Origin: Algicola sp.
GTDB taxonomy: Bacteria; Bacteroidota; Bacteroidia; Flavobacteriales; Flavobacteriaceae
Assembly: GCA_018222835.1 (NCBI GenBank)
Contig: JAAEZN010000019.1
Coordinates: 1-46,875, forward strand
DNA: 46,875 bases
Direction of reading: 5' to 3'
A program made the position numbers and the translations under genes. Under the pieces are notes generated by a model that saw only the letters and a program-made list of their open reading frames with translations, was not told where the DNA came from and ran no database searches. Below, one piece after another: positions 1 through 6,940 of this stretch (position 1 is the stretch's first letter; the number at the start of each line of letters is the position of its first letter).

Positions 1-2
1 TT

Positions 3-476
3 GAGGAGGCAGGTTATAGCAATGGACAACCGAGAAATGCTTTTACACAAAAAACGGATGGAAAAATGGAATGGATCATTACGCTTGATGATGATTACGT
101 GAACAATGCCACACAGCTATCCATAGCCAGGACAATAATACATGAAAGTGTACATGCCTATTTAGGATATATTCTAAAAGTTAACAGATTTTCAAGCCTA
201 TCAATAGGTTTACAACAATATTATATTGCAAACAATAGTGAAGATGAAAATCTTACGCATCATGAATTCATGGAACACTTCGTTGAAGCAATGTCAATTT
301 CTCTGTCCATATGGGACAACAAAAAGCAAGCGCAAAGTTATTATGAAAAGTTGGCATGGGGCGGTCTAGAAGGAACTACAGCTTATGAAGCACAACCTAA
401 TAAATCGGAAATAAAATCAGCAATAACGAATGAAAACAATGGGAGCAATAATGCCTTAGGTGTCAAGTGCCCATAA
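3..476 (+). CDS. C-terminal part of a protein ending in a zincin-like (HExxH) domain; toxin-tip candidate, partial
   Basis: The reading frame is open to the left edge, so the true start lies outside the window; an internal ATG at 66 is unlikely to be the start because the homology begins before it. The visible 157 residues hold ARTIIHESVHAYL, an HExxH metallopeptidase signature, followed by a downstream HHEFMEHF segment that could supply a third metal ligand, then YYEKLAWGGL. The tip encoded at 1696-2514 aligns with it across the same landmarks (ARTFAHETIHAEL, QHQQMAAHY, FYDDLAWEGL). Zincin folds are known in polymorphic toxins, so a peptidase toxin tip is inferred. It is followed at 547 by a small exported protein, the likely immunity partner. 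Whether the protein continues into a full-length toxin or only into another core stub cannot be seen. Confidence 0.6.
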   Translation, partial: EEAGYSNGQPRNAFTQKTDGKMEWIITLDDDYVNNATQLSIARTIIHESVHAYLGYILKVNRFSSLSIGLQQYYIANNSEDENLTHHEFMEHFVEAMSISLSIWDNKKQAQSYYEKLAWGGLEGTTAYEAQPNKSEIKSAITNENNGSNNALGVKCP

Positions 477-546
477 ACTAATTTAGTTGAATGTTTATCT
501 TACTGAACAATTAGAATTTCTTAACAAAAACATAATATTTTGATAT

Positions 547-1113
547 ATGTGGAAAAAAGGATGTAATAGTAAAGTCAAAATGATATTTGTGATAATCATT
601 TTTAACAGTTTAGCCGGTTTTTCTCAAAAAGAAAGTTTTGAGTACCTCTCCACCCAAGATTACGAATTGATCAATGATATTTTTGGGGAATCCATAAAAG
701 GAAAAAAATACATTTATGAAAGGACTTATTTTGACAAGTCTTGGAAAAGATATTTTGAGAATACCGATTTAATTTACGCCAATGTGGGATTACCAACTTT
801 AGTTTCTGATAGTACATTGAAAACAATTTTAACTAAAGAAGTTCTTGATGAATTCCGTAATGGAATAATCATTAGCATACCTCTTAAACTAAAAAAGAAT
901 AGGTTAAAGGGAAATATTGTACTTACCGATTCTTACGACACCAAACAAGCCATAGAAAACAGGGTTAGGCGTATATCAAATCCGATAATTTATGGTGATA
1001 TTGGCGTTATTCGGATGTTAACAATTAACGAAGCCCCAATCTTTATAGTTCAAAGAAAGAATGATAAATGGGAGATAATATACACATTTAATGACTGGTT
1101 GATTTTGGAATAA
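547..1113 (+). CDS. Small exported hypothetical protein, candidate immunity protein for the first zincin tip
   Basis: This 188-residue protein is not one I recognise. It opens with a short charged stretch and a hydrophobic segment (MIFVIIIFNSLAGFSQ) that reads as a signal peptide with cleavage near FSQ, so it should sit in the periplasm. The rest is a soluble, lysine-rich alpha/beta sequence ending in a WEIIYTFNDW motif. It begins 70 bases after the zincin tip and has the same position and design as the exported proteins after the other tips in this array. Immunity to the preceding tip is inferred from that position, not from homology. Base composition is AT-rich, unlike the GC-rich core stubs nearby. 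Confidence 0.6.
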   Translation: MWKKGCNSKVKMIFVIIIFNSLAGFSQKESFEYLSTQDYELINDIFGESIKGKKYIYERTYFDKSWKRYFENTDLIYANVGLPTLVSDSTLKTILTKEVLDEFRNGIIISIPLKLKKNRLKGNIVLTDSYDTKQAIENRVRRISNPIIYGDIGVIRMLTINEAPIFIVQRKNDKWEIIYTFNDWLILE

Positions 1114-1217
1114 ACCTTTTTCTTGGTATAGAAAACAATAAATAATTAAAGATACTCTTCTTTCAAAATATAAACTCCAATATATTAATGTGGAGGAGAA
1201 ACTGCCATGTTTTTTAG

Positions 1218-1340
1218 ATAATAGGTTGTTATAAAAAACTTTGTTGGGCAGGTTTGGAAAGCTCTTCTGTATACCAATCACAACCTAATAAATCCGAAAT
1301 CCAAAAAGTTATAAATGATGAAGCAAAAATACAGCTAGTG
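1218..1340 (+). pseudogene. Remnant of a third zincin-type toxin tip
   Basis: The frame open from 1218 encodes YKKLCWAGLESSSVYQSQP and then NKSEIQKVINDEAK. This matches the C-terminal end of the zincin tip at 3-476 (YEKLAWGGLEGTTAYEAQP, NKSEIKSAITNEN). Everything before it, including the HExxH part, is missing and a TAG stop lies just upstream. It is therefore the tail end of a decayed or deleted tip. It runs in frame into the short lipoprotein-like sequence at 1347-1493. Confidence 0.6.
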
Positions 1341-1346
1341 CAAAAG

Positions 1347-1493
1347 GTGAAGGATGTAATTAAAAAGGTTTGTTTTAAAAACAGTCTCAATCTAATTCTG
1401 TTGATTCCTTTAATTTTTATTTCATGCAAAACAATGGGGGTAGCTTACAAGGGCACAATGGGCAGTTATGAAATTGTAATTAAAACGAAATAA
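1347..1493 (+). CDS. Possible small lipoprotein fused behind the zincin remnant
   Basis: The frame of the zincin remnant continues to a TAA at 1491-1493. Its second half has a charged N-terminal part, a hydrophobic run (NLILLIPLIFISC) ending in a lipobox-like ISC, and only about 20 further residues. A GTG at 1347 could start it, giving 48 residues, but no start is convincing. It may be the head of a deleted immunity lipoprotein joined to the remnant, or a short lipoprotein in its own right. Confidence is low that it is expressed. Confidence 0.3.
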   Translation: MKDVIKKVCFKNSLNLILLIPLIFISCKTMGVAYKGTMGSYEIVIKTK

Positions 1494-1500
1494 TGTATAA

Positions 1501-1686
1501 ATGAAAACGATATACTTTATTATTGTGACCATTCTATTCTTGGTCGTGATGTACATATTGGGAGTGGAGAAAACCTCCACATCTGCTATGGAATGGAAAT
1601 TTTTTAAAATGGATCTGAAGATTCTGATTGTTTCGGTTTTGCTATATAGTGCCGCTCTCTATATTTTGTACAAAATAAAAATATAG
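1501..1686 (+). CDS. Small two-helix membrane protein, copy A
   Basis: This 61-residue protein has two hydrophobic segments (residues about 4-21 and 40-58) separated by a polar loop, VEKTSTSAMEWKFFKMD. It is almost identical to the protein at 4204-4389; only residues 3 and 4 differ. It starts 7 bases after the preceding stop and ends 9 bases before the open frame of the next core stub. The same gene therefore sits immediately before a toxin-tip stub in both copies. I do not recognise the family. A role as an accessory membrane gene of the cassette, or simply as part of the recombining unit, is inferred. Confidence 0.6.
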   Translation: MKTIYFIIVTILFLVVMYILGVEKTSTSAMEWKFFKMDLKILIVSVLLYSAALYILYKIKI

Positions 1687-1755
1687 GTTGGATAATTTCG
1701 TAGAACCCACGATCCGCGCAGCTACTATGATTATTGGAACTCTTATGCCCCGGAC
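1501..1755 (+). repeat. Long direct repeat, copy A (membrane protein gene plus core stub)
   Basis: Bases 1534-1755 are identical by eye to 4237-4458 (222 bp); the first 33 bases of the small gene differ at seven positions. The repeat covers the small membrane protein gene, the short gap after it and the first 20 codons of the core stub (through SYAPD). After a diverged Gly-rich stretch, similarity resumes at the codons for TEPFVEVGQG and again at the ADCPEEN junction. Confidence 0.85.
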
Positions 1756-2514
1756 TATGGAGGTGGCGTTGGCGCCGGTACCGAACCCTTTGTGGAGGTG
1801 GGCCAGGGAAATTTTGGTGGCCCGGGGACCGATGGCATATTAAAGGCCTTTTCCATTACGGGCAAGAGCGCCGACTGCCCCGAGGAGAACACCTTGCTGC
1901 CCATTAATGAGGAGGAAGACGAGGATAAAATTATAAACAACCTTACGGGTAAGGCAAAATGTGTTTATGATAAGTTGTCATCTTTAAGTACTAATTTTAC
2001 AGATGCAATTCAGAAATTTGATGGAGATTTTCCTGTAGCCCATTTGATATATTCAATGGATTATAATTTACCTAACAATACTACTGCTGTTACAAATAAT
2101 TCAGGTAAATATGCGATTGAGATAAGAATCAATGGTAACATACAAAACCAGAGAACCGTACTTGGTTTAGCAAGAACTTTCGCCCATGAAACCATCCACG
2201 CAGAGTTATATCGAAAAGTTAGATCCGTTGGAGGAATGGTTTCCATTGATGATTTCCCCGGTATTTATGATTATTATAGAAGATATGTGAAGGATTGGCA
2301 ACACCAACAAATGGCAGCGCATTATCGTTCCGCGATAGTGGACATTTTAAAAGAGATGGATAGTAATCAACATTCAGATCAGTTCTATGACGATCTTGCA
2401 TGGGAAGGATTGCACAATACAGTAGCGTGGAATAGTTTGTCAAATTCGGAGAGAACTCGAGTAACCAATGTTATAAGTAACTTTAAGCTTATAGGAAACA
2501 AAAATTGCAACTAA
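1696..2514 (+). CDS. Orphan polymorphic-toxin C terminus: core stub plus zincin-like tip
   Basis: The frame opens after a TAA at 1693-1695 and has no ATG in its first 100 codons; a GTG at 1792 is the only plausible start, inside the stub. The stub reads FRRTHDPRSYYDYW, then a Gly-rich linker, then TEPFVEVGQG, and ends with the ADCPEENTLLPINEEED junction. This part is GC-rich; the tip after about 1925 is AT-rich. The tip holds ARTFAHETIHAEL (HExxH) and QHQQMAAHY and aligns with the tip at 3-476, so a zincin-type peptidase toxin is inferred. The stop overlaps the next ATG by one base (TAATG), which ties it to the exported protein at 2514. Without a start it looks silent unless recombined onto a full-length gene. 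Confidence 0.65.
   Translation, partial: FRRTHDPRSYYDYWNSYAPDYGGGVGAGTEPFVEVGQGNFGGPGTDGILKAFSITGKSADCPEENTLLPINEEEDEDKIINNLTGKAKCVYDKLSSLSTNFTDAIQKFDGDFPVAHLIYSMDYNLPNNTTAVTNNSGKYAIEIRINGNIQNQRTVLGLARTFAHETIHAELYRKVRSVGGMVSIDDFPGIYDYYRRYVKDWQHQQMAAHYRSAIVDILKEMDSNQHSDQFYDDLAWEGLHNTVAWNSLSNSERTRVTNVISNFKLIGNKNCN
1870..1889 (+). repeat. Conserved 20-base junction core, copy 1
   Basis: GCCGACTGCCCCGAGGAGAA encodes most of the ADCPEEN motif at the boundary between shared core and variable tip. The same 20 bases occur at 2988-3007 and 4573-4592. They mark where tips are exchanged. Confidence 0.85.
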
Positions 2515-2927
2515 TGAGAAGAATAATTTTTTTACTATCCATACTTTATTGTTCGGTTTCAATGTCACAAAACAGTAAAGTGAACATTGATTTTAATATA
2601 TTGGACAGTAATTTTAGCACCAAAAAATATTTGGATAATGATGGCTGTGCGCATTTTTATATTGAAAAAGAACATTTTAAGGCAAATGACTCCCCTGAAA
2701 TCATCAACTTAAAAAAGTTAAACAGTATTAATTTAATTGATTTAGATAAATTTATTGATATCTCGGATTCAAAAAGAAAAAATCTGATAAAAAAAGGTGA
2801 AAAAGACGGTATGATTAAGCTTTTATCAAATGAAGAAGTTTTTGATACCATCTATTTGTACGAAAAAGCTAAAGACAATAAAGTTTTGAAATATAGGGTT
2901 ATATGGGTTGATGAAATTATCGATTAG
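2514..2927 (+). CDS. Small exported protein, candidate immunity protein for the second zincin tip
   Basis: The ATG at 2514 overlaps the stop of the toxin tip by one base, so I prefer it to a TTG at 2505. The 137-residue product begins with a signal peptide (MRRIIFLLSILYCSVSMSQ) and continues as a lysine- and aspartate-rich soluble protein with no family I recognise. Export to the periplasm and the translational coupling to the zincin tip make an immunity role likely. Its sequence is not visibly related to the exported protein at 547, although the two tips they follow are related. Confidence 0.6.
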   Translation: MRRIIFLLSILYCSVSMSQNSKVNIDFNILDSNFSTKKYLDNDGCAHFYIEKEHFKANDSPEIINLKKLNSINLIDLDKFIDISDSKRKNLIKKGEKDGMIKLLSNEEVFDTIYLYEKAKDNKVLKYRVIWVDEIID

Positions 2928-2966
2928 TACTACTGTGGACAATGTTCAAACCTCCTGTTTTTATAA

Positions 2967-3464
2967 GTTGCACTAACCGACGAGAACGCCGACTGCCCCG
3001 AGGAGAACACCCTGTTGCCGATTAATAAGGCAGAAGATGGCTTATGGCATACTGCCTGTAGAAGTTTTGAATATACTGAACTGGGTAATACAGGAACAAA
3101 AGTAGCTGCTGTTAACGGAATTTCTCATCCTGTTGTTAGAGGAGGGAATTGTCCAGGAGCTGGTTATGTGTTCCCTCAGGCAACATATTATTTTAGTTTA
3201 CCAGCATGGAAGCCAAGGGCTAAAAGAGAATCTGCCATTGCTTTGGAAAAGGCATTTGATCGGTTACAAAAATATTTTGAGGAAAAACCTTGCACAACGG
3301 TTCATCAAGTTACAGTTGGCGAGCTAGCTTTAAAGCTGGAGGAATATATAAAGTTAGAATTTGCAAAAATTGGAGGACAAGCATCTAAATACCCTCCATT
3401 AGGTTGGAGTGGAGAAGTTGAAGAATATGAAACAAATGTGGGATTGACAAAACCAGATTGTTAG
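2967..3464 (+). CDS. Orphan toxin tip with a truncated core stub (CxSFEY family, copy 1)
   Basis: The frame opens after a TAA at 2964-2966 and has no ATG before the tip. Only the end of the core is present: TDENADCPEENTLLPIN, with the 20-base junction identical to the other copies. The tip (about 145 residues) begins with ACRSFEY, contains YYFSLPAW and an Ala-rich helix, and ends LTKPDC. The tip at 4399-5037 shares these landmarks (SCQSFEY, SYFTMPKYW, an Ala-rich helix, WDKTDC), so the two are diverged members of one family. I see no known catalytic motif. A toxin role is inferred from the junction and from the exported gene that follows. A TTG at 3015 exists but would begin inside the junction. 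Confidence 0.55.
   Translation, partial: VALTDENADCPEENTLLPINKAEDGLWHTACRSFEYTELGNTGTKVAAVNGISHPVVRGGNCPGAGYVFPQATYYFSLPAWKPRAKRESAIALEKAFDRLQKYFEEKPCTTVHQVTVGELALKLEEYIKLEFAKIGGQASKYPPLGWSGEVEEYETNVGLTKPDC
2988..3007 (+). repeat. Conserved 20-base junction core, copy 2
   Basis: This is identical to 1870-1889 and 4573-4592, but the upstream part of the core found at the other two sites is absent. Similarity to the other stubs stops a few codons before the junction. Confidence 0.85.
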
Positions 3465-3484
3465 ACTTTGTTTAAATTGTTTTG

Positions 3485-4105
3485 ATGAACAGATTGATTA
3501 TTTACGTATTTGTAATTGTTTCACATATGATGGGGTATGCACAATTGAATGAAAATATTTTATCCAAGAATTTCGATATAATTAAAAGTATTGATTTTAA
3601 ATTAGTGAGTGAAGAAGATTATGACAATTTGGATATTGAGTATAAAAGTGATTATTATTATGAACCCAAGAATGAATCTCCTATGACATTTTTGGGCTAT
3701 CCGGTTTCGGTTGCTTCATTTTATTTGACCAAAGATCAAAAAGTCAAAAGCTTTGGCATGAAAATACTTGCAGATAATGCTACTCTGTTTTATCAGAAGG
3801 TAAAAGAAAAATACGGCTCCTTTTCCGTATCAAGTCCTAGCGATTATTTTTTTGAGAAACATGGGATATTCTTGCCCAAAGAGTACAGTGAAGAGGCAGA
3901 AAATATGATTAAAAACCTTCCAATACCTACGGTTGAAGAGTATAAGGATACAAGGACCATCAGCTGGTATTTAAAAATTGATAGGAATACTGGGAAAGAT
4001 AATGCTACATTGAAAATTTACAACCATCCTGTAAAGGGGCTAAATTTTGAGAGTCCTAACCGAGAATTACGAATTGTTTTTTCTCTGGATGATCTGGAAG
4101 ATTGA
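3485..4105 (+). CDS. Exported hypothetical protein, candidate immunity protein for the first CxSFEY tip
   Basis: The ATG at 3485 gives 206 residues beginning with a signal peptide that ends in HMMGYAQ; a TTG one codon earlier is less likely. The mature part is acidic and tyrosine-rich, with no family I recognise. It starts 20 bases after the tip at 2967-3464, in the same tip-then-exported-protein order as elsewhere in the array. Immunity is inferred from position and predicted export only. Confidence 0.6.
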   Translation: MNRLIIYVFVIVSHMMGYAQLNENILSKNFDIIKSIDFKLVSEEDYDNLDIEYKSDYYYEPKNESPMTFLGYPVSVASFYLTKDQKVKSFGMKILADNATLFYQKVKEKYGSFSVSSPSDYFFEKHGIFLPKEYSEEAENMIKNLPIPTVEEYKDTRTISWYLKIDRNTGKDNATLKIYNHPVKGLNFESPNRELRIVFSLDDLED

Positions 4106-4203
4106 ATCTGGGACATCCCATTTCCGAACTTCCGAAAACACAGGATTAGCAAATATCTTATAATATTTATTGGGGAGCTGGCCAATCAGTAAAAAAATAA
4201 TTT

Positions 4204-4389
4204 ATGAAGGCAGTTTATTTTATTATTGTGACCATACTATTCTTGGTCGTGATGTACATATTGGGAGTGGAGAAAACCTCCACATCTGCTATGGAATGGA
4301 AATTTTTTAAAATGGATCTGAAGATTCTGATTGTTTCGGTTTTGCTATATAGTGCCGCTCTCTATATTTTGTACAAAATAAAAATATAG
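4204..4389 (+). CDS. Small two-helix membrane protein, copy B
   Basis: This 61-residue protein differs from copy A at 1501-1686 only at residues 3 and 4. It has two predicted membrane segments and a polar loop. It lies about 100 bases after the previous exported protein and 9 bases before the open frame of the next core stub. The near-identity extends into the non-coding gap and the stub, so the gene travels with the cassette. Function unknown. Confidence 0.6.
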   Translation: MKAVYFIIVTILFLVVMYILGVEKTSTSAMEWKFFKMDLKILIVSVLLYSAALYILYKIKI

Positions 4390-4458
4390 GTTGGATAATT
4401 TCGTAGAACCCACGATCCGCGCAGCTACTATGATTATTGGAACTCTTATGCCCCGGAC
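4204..4458 (+). repeat. Long direct repeat, copy B (membrane protein gene plus core stub)
   Basis: Second copy of the repeat at 1501-1755, offset by 2703 bases. Bases 4237-4458 are identical by eye to 1534-1755. Such an exact tract points to recent duplication or gene conversion. Confidence 0.85.
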
Positions 4459-5037
4459 AACGGGGGCGGCGGTGCCGGCGATGACACCGAACCTTTTGTG
4501 GAGGTGGGCCAGGGGAAATTCGGCAAATTTGGGGACAACGGTATTCTCAAGGCTTCCCCAACGGGAAAGAGCGCCGACTGCCCCGAGGAGAATACCCTGT
4601 TGCCCATTAATGAGGAGGAAGATGTAATATTAATTCCAAGTTGTCAAAGTTTTGAATATGCTGACGGAAGCTTGGTCAAGGGGGTCGGTGTTTCAAATAT
4701 TCAAAATATCTTTGTGGCAGCGGGTATTGACAATAATGGCCCATTTACTCATTCATTTCACCTCAATATAACCAAATCATATTTTACTATGCCTAAGTAT
4801 TGGACAAACGGTAAAGCTGCGAATGCTACAGCAACAGCGTTACATCAGGCTAATCTTGTAACGAAGGCTTGGTTTTTGTCAAATCCTAATATGCTAATTT
4901 ATGAATGGGAAAAGAATATTAAATCAGCTATGAAGGTAATAGGAGGAGATTTTAGCAAGAATGCCCCATTTCCAATCAACAATTTGGCTCCATATACAGA
5001 AGATTGGGTCTGGGATAAAACTGACTGTAGTACTTAG
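4399..5037 (+). CDS. Orphan polymorphic-toxin C terminus: core stub plus CxSFEY tip (copy 2)
   Basis: The frame opens after a TAA at 4396-4398 with no ATG before the tip; a GTG at 4498 is the only plausible start and falls inside the stub. The stub repeats FRRTHDPRSYYDYW, then TEPFVEVGQG and ADCPEENTLLPINEEED, all GC-rich. The tip begins at about 4624 with SCQSFEY and includes SYFTMPKYW and a final WDKTDC. It is a diverged relative of the tip at 2967-3464. No catalytic motif is recognised. The partner gene behind it is frameshifted, which fits a silent or decaying cassette. Confidence 0.6.
   Translation, partial: FRRTHDPRSYYDYWNSYAPDNGGGGAGDDTEPFVEVGQGKFGKFGDNGILKASPTGKSADCPEENTLLPINEEEDVILIPSCQSFEYADGSLVKGVGVSNIQNIFVAAGIDNNGPFTHSFHLNITKSYFTMPKYWTNGKAANATATALHQANLVTKAWFLSNPNMLIYEWEKNIKSAMKVIGGDFSKNAPFPINNLAPYTEDWVWDKTDCST
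4573..4592 (+). repeat. Conserved 20-base junction core, copy 3
   Basis: Identical to 1870-1889 and 2988-3007. It encodes the ADCPEEN boundary motif immediately before the variable tip. Confidence 0.85.
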
Positions 5038-5039
5038 GC

Positions 5040-5331
5040 ATGAAAAATTTATTTCTTTTTACCATAGTATTTGGCTTTAATACGTTTCACCAAAATATGA
5101 AAATCGAAAACTTGATAGGTAAGAACATACTGGATGTCCCTTTCGAAAATTGATGGAATAACTATCACCGAGACTAAAAGTACTTTAAAAAAGTGTGGCA
5201 TTGAGGACAATCCTCTGTTTATTGTATGGGATAATCCCAAATTGAAGCTGATGCTATCTGTTATCAGGGAAAGCAACAAAACAGAATTGACGATAGGGGA
5301 TATTCCTTTTACAAAAGATACAATCAAATAA
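5040..5331 (+). pseudogene. Frameshifted small exported protein, broken immunity candidate
   Basis: An ATG at 5040 opens a frame with a signal-peptide-like start (MKNLFLFTIVFGFNTF) and then MKIENLIGKNILDVP, but it stops at the TGA in GAAAATTGA near 5153. The +1 frame continues without a stop as SKIDGITITETKSTLKKC and on to TAA at 5329-5331. Joining the frames near 5136-5140 would give about 96 residues, the usual design for this array. One extra base in the CCCTTTC stretch explains the break. Alternatively an ATG at 5134 starts a separate 65-residue cytoplasmic protein, which I think less likely. Confidence 0.55.
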
Positions 5332-5360
5332 ATAGAGTTAAAATCGCCATCTATTAAAAT

Positions 5361-5388
5361 AAAAGGCCACCGATTCGGTGGCCTTTTT
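5361..5388 (+). terminator. Rho-independent terminator closing the toxin-tip island
   Basis: AAAAGGCCACC and GGTGGCCTTTT form an 11-base-pair stem around the loop GATTC, followed by more T. It lies 30 bases after the last island gene. Confidence 0.85.
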
Positions 5389-5476
5389 GGTTTTTCTTAG
5401 GACAATAAGGTTTAGGTACTAATGGCTTTTGCGTAACTTGTAGCCGCCTAATCAAGTTTTTTTTAAGCAACACCTA

Positions 5477-6940
5477 TTGAATCCTCTTAAAAAGCTTTTT
5501 AAACAGACGTTTATTTATGGGTTGGCCACGGTATTGCCGCGGGTCCTCTCCTTTATATTGGTGCCTTTGTACACTTCTGTAATGGATCCGGAAACCTACG
5601 GGGAAATATCGGTGATTTTCTCATGGTTTGCCATTTTTAATGTAGTGTTGGCATATGGTATGGAAACAGCCTTTTTCCGATTCTTTAATAAATACCCGGA
5701 TAAGGGAAATGTAATTTCTACATCCTTGATATCCTTACTGATGTCTTCCCTTATATTTTTTGGTGCAGCCTTTCTCTTCAAGGAAACCTTTGCTTCATTT
5801 ATAGATGTACAGGAATCGTTGATCATGTATATCATTTTGATTCTGGTTTTAGATGCATTGGTCATAGTCCCGTTCGCTTGGATCAGGGCAAATGAACGGC
5901 CATTAAGGTATTCGATAGTAAAAGTCACCAGTGTGGCCATTAATTTATTGTTGAATATATTTTTCTTGACCCTTTTGCCAAAGATGGCCGAAAGTGGAGC
6001 ATCTCTTTGGTCCGAAATCTACAAACCAGATTTTCAGATAGAGTATGTCTTCATCGCCAATGTAATTTCCAGTGGTGTTGCCTTTTTATGGGTGAGCGGA
6101 ATTTATTTTGACACCAAATATAAATTTGATAAAGGTTTGTGGAAGGAGATGCTCAAATACTCCATGCCCATTATGGTGGCCGGACTTGCATTTACAGTAA
6201 ACGAGGTGTTCGACCGTATTCTTTTAGATCGGTTATTGCCAGAGGACATTGCCAAGGCAGAAATAGGGAAATATTCGGCCTGCTATAAATTGGCGGTATT
6301 CATGACGCTGTTTGGAACCGCTTTTCGGTTGGGGGTGGAACCGTTTTTTTTTAGTCACGCAGACTCGGAGAACCCTCAAAAGACCTATGCCCAGATCACC
6401 AATTACTTTGTAATTATGGGCAGTCTCATTTTTTTAGGGGTAATGGTGTTCATAGACCCACTAAAAAGATTGTTGGTCAGGGATTCTGCTTTTTGGGATG
6501 CTTTGGATGTGGTTCCTATCATACTTTTGGCCAGCTTCTGTTTGGGCATTTATCACAATCTGTCCGTTTGGTACAAAGTAACGGATAGAACAAAGTTTGG
6601 AGCCTATATATCCTCGGTTGGAGCTATAATCACATTGTTGATCAATATTAGCCTCATTCCCAAAATAGGATATATGGCATCGGCCCTAGCAACTTTGGCG
6701 GCCTACGCGACCATGATGGTCCTATCGTATCACTTTGGAAAAAAATATTACCCTGTCCCCTATAACATGCGGAAAATCGTCTTTTATCTTTCCGTATCAC
6801 TCTTGTTCTCAATAGTATCGTTCTATGTTTTTAATAGAAATTTAATAGTGGGCAGCATACTACTTTTCTTATTTTTGGGGTTAGTGTATAAGATGGAAGG
6901 AGATAAACTTAGAAGTATTTTTATAAAACGTGAAGATTAG
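5477..6940 (+). CDS. Lipopolysaccharide/polysaccharide flippase (oligosaccharide flippase family)
   Basis: The 487-residue protein is hydrophobic throughout with about 12-14 membrane segments and begins [19 protein letters not shown], the typical opening of flavobacterial Wzx/MATE-like flippases. It should translocate lipid-linked sugars across the inner membrane. The start is a TTG at 5477; no in-frame ATG exists between the upstream stop at 5441-5443 and this codon, and the family begins at this point. It overlaps dut by 11 bases and lies upstream of a sugar nucleotidyltransferase, which suits an envelope-glycan operon. Confidence 0.88.
   Translation: MNPLKKLFKQTFIYGLATVLPRVLSFILVPLYTSVMDPETYGEISVIFSWFAIFNVVLAYGMETAFFRFFNKYPDKGNVISTSLISLLMSSLIFFGAAFLFKETFASFIDVQESLIMYIILILVLDALVIVPFAWIRANERPLRYSIVKVTSVAINLLLNIFFLTLLPKMAESGASLWSEIYKPDFQIEYVFIANVISSGVAFLWVSGIYFDTKYKFDKGLWKEMLKYSMPIMVAGLAFTVNEVFDRILLDRLLPEDIAKAEIGKYSACYKLAVFMTLFGTAFRLGVEPFFFSHADSENPQKTYAQITNYFVIMGSLIFLGVMVFIDPLKRLLVRDSAFWDALDVVPIILLASFCLGIYHNLSVWYKVTDRTKFGAYISSVGAIITLLINISLIPKIGYMASALATLAAYATMMVLSYHFGKKYYPVPYNMRKIVFYLSVSLLFSIVSFYVFNRNLIVGSILLFLFLGLVYKMEGDKLRSIFIKRED

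Noticed and set aside
4391..4627. Plus-strand frame across the core stub encoding an Arg/Pro/Ala-rich peptide
   Set aside because: It is another frame of the GC-rich stub; the real frame is the one shared with the stub at 1696 and continuing into the tip.
1..5400. Assignment of the island to Rhs or CDI toxins
   Set aside because: No YD repeats, hyperconserved Rhs core, VENN motif or filamentous haemagglutinin repeats are visible. Only the general cassette design is shared, so the class is left open.
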